This document shows positions 1 through 13,477 of a stretch of DNA of 64,000 bases, piece by piece. Source of the DNA: Burhinus oedicnemus (Eukaryota; Chordata; Aves; Charadriiformes; Burhinidae); NCBI GenBank assembly GCA_008921705.1, contig VFFE01007601.1, positions 879,827-943,826 on the forward strand. Reading direction: 5' to 3'. Below the pieces are notes generated by a model. The model saw only the letters and a list, made by a program, of their open reading frames with translations, was not told where the DNA came from and made no database searches. How positions within the stretch are numbered: position 1 is the first letter of the stretch; the number at the start of each line of letters is the position of its first letter. A program made the translations under genes and the position numbers.

Positions 1-3000
1 AAGCAAGGAAGCAATTTCTCTAACATCTGTAAAATCTCAATCAGCAAGACTGCCATTTGCTTTAAATTGTTTCTCAGTGTTTAGATTATTTTTATGCTGC
101 AGGATAATTATTTTTTATGTGATCATGATTCCAATTAACTGTTAGAAATCTTAGAACTTCTGCGTATGGTTACTAATTGTAGCTGCAAGACAAAGAAAGG
201 CAACAAGCCTTAGAATAGGCAAGCAGTGCTCATTTCCTGGGAAGTTTCTAAAAAGTTGCAGTTATCTGCCTTCTGCATTGTTTCAAGCCGTGTCTAGATA
301 AGCTTGAATAAGCAATGAACACCTTTGCTTCAGAGCACTGTTTATTTAGCGTGTGGAAGGCTTACCGAAGCTGTGCGGGTACGGCTCCTGCTAGTTAAGC
401 ATGCGTGCTAACTCAGTTTGTTTAAGAAAATGCCAGTGTCATGGTCCTGCTTATGGTGGATTCACTCGATTTCTGTGCTTTCCCTCTCTTTGCTCACCTG
501 TAAAAAGTACACTACACTCTACAATTGGCAATCCAAAACTGTAAAACGTGATTAAGCAAAATTACTAAAGCACCTTGAAGTTCTTGAATAAAGACAAGAC
601 TTTGCAGACGATTGAAACACCGAGGGTTAATTTTGGGGACGCAAGACCAGCAATATAAAACTTTAATGTGGGAGATCCAGATTGAAGTGATCACTTGACC
701 TCTTAGGATGTTGTAAGAGAGAGAGGAGCAGGACAGCAAGAAGTTAGTTCTGTGTATGTTTGCATAGTACCTACAAAATCTCTACGTTTTGCCGTGGCTG
801 TGAGGCAGTGTGGGACGATGAAGTATTTTGCCTGGAATCTGTTTTATTATTTGACTGGAAAGTACTATCTCCATGCAAGCAAGGACGTTTGCGGAAGGGG
901 TGGGATTCAGTTGCATCTTTCTTCAGCAACACGCTGAGGCTGTTGCTCATTCCATGGTGGGAGTGGGAAGGAGAAGGAAAGATTCTCAAACTCAGTGTGG
1001 GGAAGTGCTGAGAGTATTTCCAAACAGTGCTTTTGTTTCATTTGCATTCGCTGTTATGAATTAAAATTTACTACAGTCTTTGGCCTAACAGACAGGTTTG
1101 TCTACTCCCAACTCCTTATTTTGCAGACTCTGTAGCTGCTCGATTGACACGGTGCTCATTCCAGTGCCAGGAGAAGTGCGTCCATGCCATGAATGGTATA
1201 GGATGCCAGTAGCTGTTGACAGGTGTGTGGTCTGGCGCCCTGTGGATCTCAGGAATCCATGCCTGCCTTTATCCACAGAGCTAAGTCATTATATTGTAAA
1301 AGCAGAAGACACGATAAATGTTAGTTTGTACAGAGTTCATTTAATTTAATTTGGGTCACTTATGCTTCGCTGTGCCCTGTTCTGAACGCATGTATGCGCA
1401 TCTGCTCCAACAAGGACCTGTAAGACGGGTTGTGGGAATAAAATTTTTCCTGTGCTTTTATCTCTGCAGGGTCAGGCTCTAGGTGTTGAACTACTCACAA
1501 ATGGGTTTAAAATAACCCAAAGGGAAGAGGGGAGGTACACTGTTTCTATTGTAAGGTTGGCTACAGAGAATTTTTGAGAAGGGTTACTTAGACTAAGTTA
1601 TAGCACTCTGAATAACTTCTCTTCCTGTAATTACTTTGAATAGGGCAATGGAGAGGAAGAAAAAGGTTCCTTACATTCTTTCTTGGATTTATTCTTTTTC
1701 AGTGTACCAAATTAACTTCTTTGCTATACTCTGCAGCTTGTAACAATCACCTGCTGCCCTTCTTGTGGGAATGTGCAATCCAGTTCTGCTAGGTCTGTCT
1801 TGACTCCCGGGAAGCTAAAAACAGCTTGCCCGTCCACACGTAAATGTTCCACACAGTGAATTGCCCAGGGGCAAGTGAATCCCTTTTTGCATCTGTTTCT
1901 GCGAAAGGTTTGATGTTCCAGGTTATTTATATCCTGTAGTTTTTGCCAAATATATGATGTAATTTCCTAAGTTGCGGCCTCATGACTACTTGCCGATGGT
2001 ATTCCGTTTCACAAATAGCATGAATGAAATACAAACTTCATACACCTAAAAGAAAACTTGTCTCGTCTGCTTCTCCCACCTGTCGTCTCCGTACCCATAG
2101 ACGATGCTGCTGCCGTTGCTGGCTTTCGAGATCATGTGGTGAACTGCTCCTCCAAGGACAGTTCTTGTAAATATCAGGCTGTAAGAAAGACAAAATGCCT
2201 TTTCTATTTTGTGCTTACGTATATGTTGTAGGTTCAGGGTTCAGTTACATCCCAAGACACCGGTGCACATAATTTTATCCACTTCCATATGTATTTCTCT
2301 TTGTCCAATGGTCTTGCATTTCTTGAATTGGCGGGGTCGGGCAATTTTAAATCCACTGCCCTTGTAAAAACAATAATTTTATGGTTTATAGCTGTGTGGC
2401 GTGTGCACAGTAGGCTAAGCTGATTGGTAACACCAGGGTTTCCCGTGAAGCTGGTGGGATTGACAGCCACAGCTTGATGATGAAGACAGATGGAAATCTG
2501 CTGTGTCTGCAGGCGGTCATGCCCAGCAGGTTTTAAGGCTGCAGCTATGTGAACACCAGTCACTCAGCGAAGTCAAGGCCCCAAACCCCTGCTCCCTGGA
2601 ACCGGTGGGACAGGGAGGAATGAAAACAGCTTTCCCTAAATGCCTTTTATTGTTAGGTTTCTTGGCGTGCTGCTCTGGAGAGCTTATGTAAGATGCTGAT
2701 ATTAAGACAAGCCGCAATTAGTGCAGCCATCGCGTTGAGGTGAGGAGCGAAGTCTAGATATATTTCTCCTCCTTTCCCTGGTGAAGATCTAACCTACATC
2801 TACTTCACTTCTGTTGTGGATGTATTTGCTGAGTACATGGCGGGAAAAATCGCTGTCACCTGACGTGGCTTGTCTGGGATGACAGTTACCTCCTCCCGCG
2901 AGCTGGGCTGGGGCAGGCGGCGGCCAGGGTCAGTCAGTGGTTGTATCTGGTGGGGCACTGTGGTTGTCTCTTCTGAGGAACTGGGACATGAATGCCCATT

Positions 3001-6000
3001 TTAATCAGCATGAAGAAAGCTTCCCTTATACCTCTGTGTCATTTAAGACAGAAAACCAGAAGTGATGCCAGGAAAAATTTTGTTTCATACCCATCTCTCA
3101 TTGCAAGAACATTTTTTAAAAAATACATTATTCTCATTTTCCTTTACATTTCACATATTTTGTTCAATTTTTCCTTTCCACCAACTTTAGATCAAAATAT
3201 GGACCATGCCAACAGGAAAATGTATGCTTAATTTCTTTATATTTGCCTCCTTTTTTTAATGTACAGATGCAGTCACTCTAAGTATAAGACAGTGTGATAC
3301 AATTAAGTTATTTAACTTTACACATTAACATCCATCCTTTAGTTCTGGTAGCCGGCTTTAGTCTCTCCATCATCATCTAATTTTAGGTTTGCAGATTGGA
3401 CCTTCTTAGCTTTCTACTCTTATGTGCAAAAGACGTCTCTAGCTGTAGCTAAGAAAACCCCTTGTTGTTCTTAGTTCTGATCTATAACCAAAAGGTAATT
3501 GTCAGGAGAAAGGAAGAAAAATATGCAGCAGCTTATAAGCTGTTTCCTTATAAGCCAACAAAATTCATCCTGATAGTGGAGCCCAAGCACAACTTCGGGC
3601 CACGTTCCAGGGAGCTGCAGAGCAGTCTGCATGCAGCAGCCTGTACCTCAGAAACTGGAAAGCACAGCCTGTCTGAATTAACATTTAATTTACAAGGTTG
3701 TGTGCTTTCGCTAAGTCAAATGTACAAAGTGAGCTCAGCTTGCTGTGAACAAATTGATCCCCTGCTGCAAAATACGTGAGAGAGAAATTGCTCACGTTGC
3801 ACTGATGCGCTGTGGAAGACCAGCAGGAGGGAACTGATATTCTCAGTGGTTTTAAGAAACGTGTATTGCTGAGACCTTGGGGAACTATTTGCATGACTAG
3901 GGTCATAAAACTCATGGGATACTTCAACGACTGAACCAGTGCCAAGTCAGGTTATCTCCACTGAACAGTGGCTTTGAGCACTAGATGCAACTCTTGCAAG
4001 GAAGCTCACCCAGCCCCGATGGAAGCAAATTTACATCTGCCTAAGCAAGGGCTCTGTCATCAGCTTCCTGGTCCTTGCCTCGCCGTATGGTGCCCATTCA
4101 TTTCTCATACTTCCAATTGCAGAGCTTGTTCATGTGTGTCTGGTGCAATGCAGTTTGCTACGGGTAACTTCCCTCTCTGCTTGTGTGGTCATCCATACTC
4201 TCAGAAAGGACGAGCATAAAAAAAAAAGAAAAGAAATGATGCCCTATGTTACAGTATTAAAGAATTGATGAGTAACTCATATCCACTGAGTTCTGACTGC
4301 GTAAGGATTAATTTGATAAGCAAGTTCTGGAAAAGAATGCATTAAATAAAACCGGAGACCGGTGGGAACTATTTCATTGTATGGCAGTGTGTGGGAGGAG
4401 AAGGAAAACGGATATGGAATATTTAAAAATGGGCTATTCAATATACTGTAGATCTGATGCAGCCAATAGTAGCAAACTTGGCACTGCTAAAAACAGATAG
4501 TAATCTTTTAACACAAAAAAACACAGCGCACAATACCAGCTGAATCCATTTCAGACGTCACAAACAGGGATGCAGATGAGTTGATCAAGGGACTGCGATT
4601 TGGTGGTTGCCTAGGGACCAGTGAACATGACCTACTTCCCATCAAAGAGGCATATGCCAGTTTGTGCGGGTAACGCACTGATTTGGTGTTTCAGAAAGGT
4701 TGAATTTCATCACTCTGGGGAAAATCTTACAGCAAAGTTGACTGAGAAGAAAAAATTAGACCTGTATAAATGAAATTGAGATCTTGTTAAGAAGCACTTG
4801 TAAAATACCTACTGCACTCCTCCCACTCAATAACCAAAAAACCAACAGGGGCGTTCTGGCTAGGAAGCTAAAAATAAAAGAATAAATTCCATGGCTGATA
4901 GAAGAGTTTACATGTTTCAGGAGAATGACGCTAGAAAGGAGAGAGACCCAATACCAGATAAAGACTATAAAGGAGCTAGAATTGATGCAAAAAAAGGCAG
5001 AACTGTTTGATAAATACCTCACTTCCTAATAAATACTTCCTTTTCTGTTTGGAAAGTAGCAGGATAACCTAGTTGTATTGAATGAGGCCGATACAGTACT
5101 GTGAAGTCAACATTTAATGAGGGTATGGTAATGTTTATCCTAGTAGAACTGCACTAAAAATCAACCCGTCTGGTTAGCTGCACTGGAGAATCTGAAGAGT
5201 TGGATCCGGAAGTTGTCTGAGATTTTTGTCCTGAGAGTTTAAAAAATCATGAAATAAGGGAATAACTCCAGACTGGTGGAGAAGGGCTAACCATTGTAAA
5301 ATGATGCCTGGGGTGGTCTGTGTAGCTGTAGTGTGATTAGTCTGGTACAAGTAAGGGACAACATTACAGGTATTTTTAAGGTGAATACAATTGGCAAAGA
5401 CTAAAATAACAAAACCTTAGAGGGTAGAAGTATTTCAGTCAGCATAATCTTCTGTTACAAGGAGTTTGCTGAATATTTTTTTCATTAAGATTTTTAGTTT
5501 TGTTTCATAAAGGTAGATAAATAGATAACAAGATTTCATGTTTGCAAGGTATTTTACTTCATACCTCCCAGTCTTTTGATTTTCAGGAAGAAAACACATT
5601 ATCAGTACAGCAACTCCTAACTGGATTAAAACTCCCAGAGCTTAAAGAACCATTGGCAGTAGTGAATTTCCTTCAAATAGGGATCTTTTCAGTGTGATAC
5701 CATAGAGACTTGGAAACAGTCTTATTCAGCATTTTCACGAACAGTTTGGAGTAAACCTAGATGCTATTCACTAGAGACACAAAGATTAATGCAGTTTTAA
5801 ATAACAATAGGACTGTAACCTCAGTTTGTGTAGCAAGCTGGGTCCTTGTTAACACATTTTACTGCCAAATCCAAAGTAGTAAGTTCAGAAATGGATATTT
5901 AAATTGGAATAAAATTCTATTTTAATAGTAAGGGTAATTAGCCACTGCAACATACCAAAAGGTGACAAACCCAATCAATTCTCCCTCTTTTGACTAACTT

Positions 6001-8158
6001 AGATCAAGACTGTGGTGTTTTGCAGGAACTCCTGCTTTCAGGCAAATGCGTGTTACCGGGATAGCTGGGTGAAGCATCCCAGGCTGTGGCACACAGGGTA
6101 ATGCGGGTGACCCAGTGGAGTGTCCAGCCTTGTACTTTATAAACTGTGATTTTGTGCAGCATTTTGAGAGGAGGAGTGGAAAAGGCAGATGAGGCAGAGG
6201 GTCAGGATTGAACCAAAGCTTGCAAAAGGAGGAAAATCTTGAACAAGCAGTTTCCAGGTATAGACAGGAAACTTGAATTGCATTTATCCAGCAGGCAGGC
6301 AGTGAAAGGATTAGAAAGGGAGAAGTGGTAAAAAGTGGTATAAATCACTCATCATCCCCAACTGCTTTGCTTCCTCCTCTACTTTGATTTCTGGCTCATG
6401 AGCAAAGATTTTTGCTAAAATCCTGTTTCTGTTCCTTTTGGAGTCATGGGAACAGCTTGATCACCAGTACCTAGCACTGAGTACTGGCTCCTCATGCCAT
6501 AGCATCGTATCCTTTTGTGTCACCCATACTCGCCTTAGAACTAAAACCAAGAGAGGCTGGGGATGACCCCGATTTGTCTATCTCGCTAGAAAAAACAAGC
6601 ACCGGGTAAGGAATTCTGAGATATTTGACGGTTCAGGTATGCCAGTCTCCAGGCTCTCAGACAGGGGCTAACTTGCAGTGATTTGTTGTTGCCATAAATA
6701 GGGCTGTCCATACCCTAGCAAGCTGCCCGCGATGGAGTGTAATTACAAAGGTCACAAGTCTGTGAGTCTGTCTGCATCTTGTGTGTTCGCTGTCGCAGTA
6801 TTGGAGACTTGTCTGTAGTTTCCTCTCGGGCTGAATGTCTTTAGGTTCTGTAAGGGCATTTGTATTGGACAAGTGGACATCACATAAATACTGTGTATGA
6901 CTCAGCTGTCGTATGTTGTCTTTGATATGGAGGAGGCTCATAACTTAATGGAGTGTGAAGAGATGCTTATCTAGCTCATTTTGCTCATACTGAAAGATTA
7001 GCTCCTCTAAAGCGAGAGTGTGTACATGTCACCGCTAGGATTTTTGCTTTCTTTTCCTGAACACTTTATCCTACAGTAAGGGTGGAGCAAATGCTGCTCT
7101 GAAGTAAATGTGTAAATATAATACCATACTACAGAGCTTCATTGACTTGTAGTGAGCAGGGCCTAAATCCACCAAAGAATTTCAGTATTGCTTATATTGG
7201 AAGCAACAGAAGTGGTTAGAGTTGTTCCACTGGCTTAAACCCGTCAGTAGCCCACTGAACGTTAAACACATGCTTCAGTGGCCTGGAAGAATTAGTGGAT
7301 AAGCAAATAACCACATGATTTTTAAATTTTTTTAATTAAAACGTATTACAGCTTTTTCTTTAGCAAGTTTTCAGCTCTAACCATGGGTGTTAATGCCACT
7401 TTAAAGATACTGGAATGTCTTGTGAGGGGATTTTATAAAAAAATTGACAATGAAATCTTAAGTTTGTGGGCATATTAGGATGTTCAATTCAGTGCTTGAG
7501 AAGGGAGATATGTGTTCGTAAGCTGTGAAACATCACATCACAATTAGCAAGGTTCCTCTGTGCTTCACCTAAAGCAACATTGAGCCAAATGGGAGTCTTG
7601 GGCTGAAATTGCACCAGTGGTGTACAGGAGCCTGTGGTTTTGTTGAGGATGTAGATGTTGTGAAGCAGTGTGAAGCCAGTGGGCTTTGGCCAGGGACCGG
7701 CAGGTGACACATTTGCTATCGGTAGACCAAACAGGTAAGTTCTAATTCAGAGCTCTGAGACCTTTCACAGGTACAACCTCCATGTTCTTGTTAGGCTTCT
7801 TGAAAACATCATACCCCACTTCTTAATAAGGACTTAATTTCTAGGTTTCAAGCAAAGTCTTCCTCTTTCTTCTTTTGACAATGCTATGAACATCTAAAGG
7901 AAGGAAAGAAAGCATGGGTACCTACCACAGTGGTAATGAGTGGCTTAGACCGTAAGTTGGGCAGGCTTAGATGGTGAAGGTATGAGTCCCCTGAGCTTCA
8001 GAGAACATCACAGTTTTACAGAGCATTGCAGCTTAAAATGGGTGAAGCTATCTAGGAGGACCAAGGTAGCCAGTGTAATGTGGTCTGCAGCTACACCAAG
8101 TCATAAAAATAATTTTGAGAATGTAATCTTAATGTATTTTGTGTATGTGTCTCTTAAT

Positions 8159-8845
8159 GTTTGTTTTGGGTTGGAAGGGACCTTAAAGATCATTTAGTTC
8201 CAACCCCGCTGCCATGGGCAGGGACACCTCCCACTAGACCAGTTTGCTCAAAGTCCCACCCACCCTGGCCTTGAACACTTCCAGGGATGGGGCATGCACA
8301 ACTTCCTTGGGCAACCTGTTCCAGTGTCTCACCACCCTCATTGTGCAGAATTTCTTCCTAATGCCTAATCTAAATCTCCCCTCTTTCAGTTTAAAACCGT
8401 TACCCCTCATCCTATCACTACACTCCCTGATCAAGAGTCCCTCCCCATCTTTCCTGTGGGCACACTTTTTAGATACTGAAAGGGGCTATAAGGTCTCCCT
8501 GGAGCCTTCTCTTCTCCAGGCTGAACAACTCTCTCAGCCTGTCTTTATAGGGGAGGTGCTCCAGCCCTCTGATCACCTTCATGGCCCTCCTGTAGACTCG
8601 CTCCAACAGGTCCACGCCTTTCTTATGTTGGGCGCCCCAGAGCTGGATGCAGTACTCCAAGTGGGATTTCACGAGAGTGGAGTACAGCAGAAGAATCACC
8701 TCCCTTGACCTGCTGGCCATGCTTTTTTTGATGCAGCGCAGGATGGAGTTGGCTTTCTGGGCTGCGAGCGCACATTGCCAGCTCCTGTTGAGCTTCTCAT
8801 CCACCAACACCCCCAAGTCCTTCTCCTCAGGGCTGCTCTCAATAT
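8159..8845 (-). mobile_element. CR1 LINE fragment, 5'-truncated, reverse transcriptase C-terminus plus 3' end
   Basis: The plus strand reads as the well-known antisense CR1 3' sequence (gggttggaagggaccttaaa, then ccatgggcagggacacctcc, ttgaacacttccagggatgg). On the minus strand two stretches, 8469-8816 and 8234-8434, encode the C-terminal part of CR1 ORF2, with motifs such as [50 protein letters not shown] and HWNRLPKEVV. They are in different frames, so the copy is frameshifted and inactive. It is cut at its 5' end, as most CR1 copies are, and the terminal octamer microsatellite is not evident. Boundaries are approximate. Confidence 0.95.
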
Positions 8846-11401
8846 CTGTAGTCGTTTATATTTACATAAAGACATCCATGTATACGTGCGTATTTCGTCA
8901 CGGGGACTTTTCATTTCCATTCCATTTCTACAGTTTCTAAGAGGTATTTGTCCTAATTTCAGCTGCTCATTTTTCTGTACATTGAAAAGTATTAATGGAG
9001 AAAACCCCATCTTACAGTAACTTCCAGTATTTAAAACTTTGTCTATATAGAACATTTGTAGACTTCACTTTATCTGCACGCATACTACTGAGATCAACTT
9101 TAAGTGGGCTCAACCCTTTCACCGCTCCAAAGATAGACTTCTTGTTAAGAGAACTTCAGCAGTTGTTGCCCTGGCTGATATCAGGTGGGTTGTCAAAATG
9201 TACAGTTTTTTCCCTGTCACTTAATAATTTCCTCTTAATTTTTTTTCCTGGGTTCAAGCAAATCAAACTTGACCAGATACTACATTGCATCCAGCTCATT
9301 TGCATGGCAGCTAATAGTCTAGTATTCATAGACAGCTTTTTCTGTTTCTGCAGTAAATGGCTGCTAGGCCTCCCGGATGGGTCTTTTAAAAAGTGGAAAA
9401 GGTCAAATATGTGTACAGAGTACTTCAAAATTACAAGAGAAATGGATCTACGACATTATTCAGTTGAAGAGACGTTGTATTGTTTGTAAGCACTTTTCAC
9501 TCACTGCATGCAAGTCCCACGCTGAAACAGAGAGGGCACAAGGGCAATATTGTTTGGAAGTCCTGGCGTCAGTCTCCATGCCTGCTGCCCCAGATTGCTG
9601 GAGCCATGCAGAGGCAATTGCAATGCTGCAGCCAAGTTGCTTTTTGCAACTGCTCATGAGAAATAGAAGTGCAGTAGCAGTTTGGCTGACTTTCACGTCA
9701 ATGAAGCGTGGTCAGAAGACATTTCTGGTGGGGTTTTGAGTCCCGATGATTTCACACTTCCGCGCTGCCCCGTGCAGATACCAGGGTACTGATCTTGAAT
9801 GCTAGACTGAAATTCCCAGAGGGCCGGTGCTCAAGTGCTGGATGCAAGTTATGAGACATTTACAGATGGTTGCAAGGTGGTTTTTAACACACTTTTGGGA
9901 ATGTGAGAGCTGGCACCAAAATTATTTTGGAATGCAGTCCATCAGAAAGATGTGATATAAACCAGATTTCTGTGTGCTGTTACAAGTTAGTACATTATTA
10001 ATGTGGTTTAATTAGTATCATTCATCCAATATAAAGAGAGACTGTTTTGTGGTTTCTCACTGCTTTTTATGAAAGTGTCTGAAACACGACAAGGCATAAC
10101 AGTATGTTTGGAGATGAGCTTCATTCGTACACTGGATACATGTGAAGAGAAGGCACTTAAAGGGCTGCCTTTCTCACTGGCATGAGCAATACAATTTCAC
10201 TGGAATTACGGCCGCTTAACCAACAGTAAACTTGATCAAAAAGCTGGTCTCACAAACCTTTGTTCATTTTAGGCCTGGTCAGGGGACCAGGCAGGGAACT
10301 GGAAATACCTCTACCCATCGGTGTTCTGGGTCAAATCCTCTATGAAAACCATTTTCTTAGCTCAATTTTTATGGCTTCATGTGTCCTGCAAATTACTAGG
10401 AGCTGACACATCCATAGGTGTGAAATGATTTAGCAAATGTACCTTTTGAGAACTGGGACACGGAGCGTTTTAAAGTTTGAAACAGCATCTTTGGTATAAG
10501 AGGTTAAACGATGAGCATTTGAGAACGTAAGTGAGATTCAGAGCTTTGCAAAGGCTTGGCAGGAAGAGGATGCTTTTCTGTGACAGAAAATCTAAATCAA
10601 GATAAAATTCTGTGTCCCAAAGTGTCATCCAAATCACATGCTGCAGCTTGCTTCTCTTTCTGGTAATGCTATTTGACATACTGTCAGCAACACCAAGTAT
10701 GTGTTTTCCCTTCCTCACCCTGTATGTGTCAACACATTTACAGCTGTGTTTAAGAATCCTCTGTTTTACGTTTCATACGTTTTTGGATTATATTACACTG
10801 AAATAAGCTAGTCTTCATCTGACAGCGCTAAACTGAGTGTACATCCCGTTGCTTTAGAGCTCTGACAATTAACTATGTGTGAAATAATAGAATCATGTAT
10901 GTGCACACCTAGGGAAAAAGTTGATGAGAAAGCTGAAGATGAGGGTAGCTGAGCAGGATTTTACTCCTACAATATGTTGAAAAATGCCATAAACGTATTC
11001 ACAAATTCTTTCAATTCTGGAGGGAGGCCGGAGGGTCTCTAACATGGCAAGTGAAGATTTACTGCCATCTACTGTGCAGCTGAACACTGGTTATGCATAA
11101 CACATTTTAAAAAAAATAATAAATCAGGTTAGTGTATGTTGTTTTGAAGGGGGATGTGGGTTAGGATTTAAGTTATTATCCCAAAGAGACAGTGGGGTTT
11201 GAAGTTCTGCTTCAGCGATGGCAGGGCGATGGTGCAGGGCAGAAGCCGGTGCATTAACTTTTGGACCATGTGTGTGACCAAGCGGTTGGGTACAACCCTG
11301 GGCTCTCCCACACAGGGTTACAGCTACGATGCCAGAGGTTTCTTTAGAAATGTTGTCCTTCAAGGGCTAGAAGAACCCACAGATGTTCGTAATGGATCTG
11401 A

Positions 11402-11426
11402 CTTTCATTTTCTTCATAAGGTAGGT
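11402..11426 (+). promoter_or_regulatory. Second acceptor/donor juxtaposition in intron 1
   Basis: ctttcattttcttcataag (AG at 11419-11420) is followed at once by gtaggt. The acceptor ends in AAG rather than CAG, so it is weaker than the site at 34283, but the pyrimidine tract is good. Confidence 0.25.
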
Positions 11427-12754
11427 AATGAATCTTAAAATCCTGCTGCGGGTGGTATCTCTAGCAGATTTGTTACTAAATAGACTCCTTCCCCAAGATA
11501 GGGATTCCTTAAAATTTCTGCATGTTTGTTAAGGTAAAAGGCAAAACACTGAGTGGGAAATAGTTAGAACGTGTCTCAATGCCATGGCAGGGAGGGGAAA
11601 CCTAGAAAGTAGATTCTTGTTAGTTACTGCCCTCCTACGTGTAACGAGGAGCCTTTTGAACTTCTCTCACTCAAGTTTTGCCATGATATGTGACTTGTTA
11701 CTGCAACATAAATCTCTACTTAGTACATAACTGAACGGGCTTCTGAACACTTGCATCCTGCAGCTGGGGCCACAGATCCTTCACACGGGCCAGGAACACA
11801 GATTACTGAATTCCTGTGCGTTTCCCAGGTCAGCTGCCTCCCTCCTTAAACCTTCTTCAGGCTCTACCCTGCCTCCTGTCAATGAAGGCTTGCTCCAAAA
11901 TTTGGAAGATGCAGCGGCCGGTTGAGGTGCCTGTGCCAACTGCTGAATCCATACCAGCTCGCTGCAGCGCCGGCCGGTGGAGAGAACCAAGCGGGTGTTT
12001 GGATGCGGGTGCTTTCCTTTCGAGATCTTTATTGTGCTTCAAACTTTTGCTGGACAGGTCTTTATAATCTGAGAGAGAGATTAAATGGTCTTTTCTTTAC
12101 ATCAAAACTATGCGTTTGTTTTAAGAATTAATTAAGCCTAGAATTGGCTTTAAGGCAGTTCTAGGCAATGGGGAAGTTGCAGTGAAATGGTCAAGGAACT
12201 CAGGCTGCTGTGAAATCCTTTTCTCTCCCAAGCACAGAACCCCCCCAGTCTTCTTTTCACATGTCTTCACCTATTTAGGTGCAATGTTATTTAGGATCAA
12301 AACTTAAAACCCAGTTTAATATATAGAAAAAAACCCATAGGTTTATATTCTTGCAGTGGAAGGGCAAGAATCATTTAGGGAAGAATCAGGAAGGGTTTCT
12401 TCTACTTTTTGCTTCGTGCAAGATCGTAATTTCTTCTGAAAAATTCTTACATGTGGGCTTGGAAATGACTCGGTGTGGTGCCTTGCAGCATTTTGGCAGA
12501 CTGAGGAGTTGTAATTTTCTGCTGTTTAATATTCTTCTGCTGTATAGGGTCTGTGGTGCTGGTCTTATTACAGCTGTGTACTACTACAGCGCTACTGCAT
12601 CTAGTTTTATGTCTTTCACTGTAAATGTGCAGTAAATTCCAATAGTAATAATGCTAATTATATCAGGAAGGAAAACAAACAGTGCCAGCCTGAGAGAGGA
12701 GTCTTTTTTCACACTTCCAAGATACCACTATGGAGAGGTGAAATTTCTTACTAA

Positions 12755-12787
12755 ATTGTCTGAAAAAAATTGCCTGAAAAAAATTGC
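12755..12787. repeat. 14-bp tandem repeat
   Basis: Two copies of ATTG(T/C)CTGAAAAAA and the start of a third, in intron 1. Confidence 0.9.
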
Positions 12788-13431
12788 ATTGCTCTCCTCT
12801 TACCCTTTCTACCATGTTGTGTAATCATCTCTTTATCATCATTTATCTAGCAGTTTGCTACAATCAGAGAAGATTTCCACAAGGATAAAAATGTCTGGTT
12901 TCTAACTGAGGCTGTTCCCATCTTCTATAGAGCGTTGTATGATGTGGGTGTGCTCTTCGTAGTCCGGGAAAAAAATCAGTCGCTGAAACTCTGATGGATA
13001 CTTGTGTATGCATGTCAGTTGTTAGTTTAATTTCTCCTAATGCATTATCATATTTCTTGATAGATCACTCCTGAGGCCTGTATATAAAGCACGTTAAAAA
13101 AAAATCCCACTGTTTCTGGAAAACAGATCCTGGGAGACTAATGAAGTATTCAGATCGTCATGAAGGATGGTGTGGAAAAATAGATTTTCTGGCTTGCTTT
13201 TAAGAGTTCTGCTCAGCTTATCATACTTAAGGGTTTTTGCTGCAGTACTGGAGTTCAGTGTGAAACTATACGGTAACTGTTATGTTATTAATACAGTTTG
13301 CTCCTAGTCTGTCAAAGGAACATCTATGGATGCCTGCTGTAAATGAGTTCCTAAGATAATAGTAGGGCTCATGTATTTTCAGGTTATAAGTGAACAAGAT
13401 GTACTAGAAATACCACTGTATAATTTTTGCT

Positions 13432-13477
13432 GGACTACTTAAAATTGTGCTACTTAAAATAGTAGTCCTTAAAATTG
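13432..13477. repeat. Short direct repeats inside an inverted repeat
   Basis: CTACTTAAAATTG at 13435-13447 recurs partly at 13450-13460 and again, changed, to 13477. GGACTACT (13432-13439) and AGTAGTCC (13461-13468) are perfect reverse complements. Confidence 0.75.

Noticed and set aside
7725..7742. Further acceptor/donor juxtaposition (aaacag|gtaagt)
   Set aside because: No polypyrimidine tract precedes the AG, so a recursive splice site is unlikely.
8244..8708. Plus-strand open frame of 154 codons
   Set aside because: Antisense of the CR1 element, whose coding strand is minus.
8995..9489. Open frame of 164 codons next to the CR1
   Set aside because: No domain recognised and AT-rich; most likely chance, since no splice or promoter context supports it.
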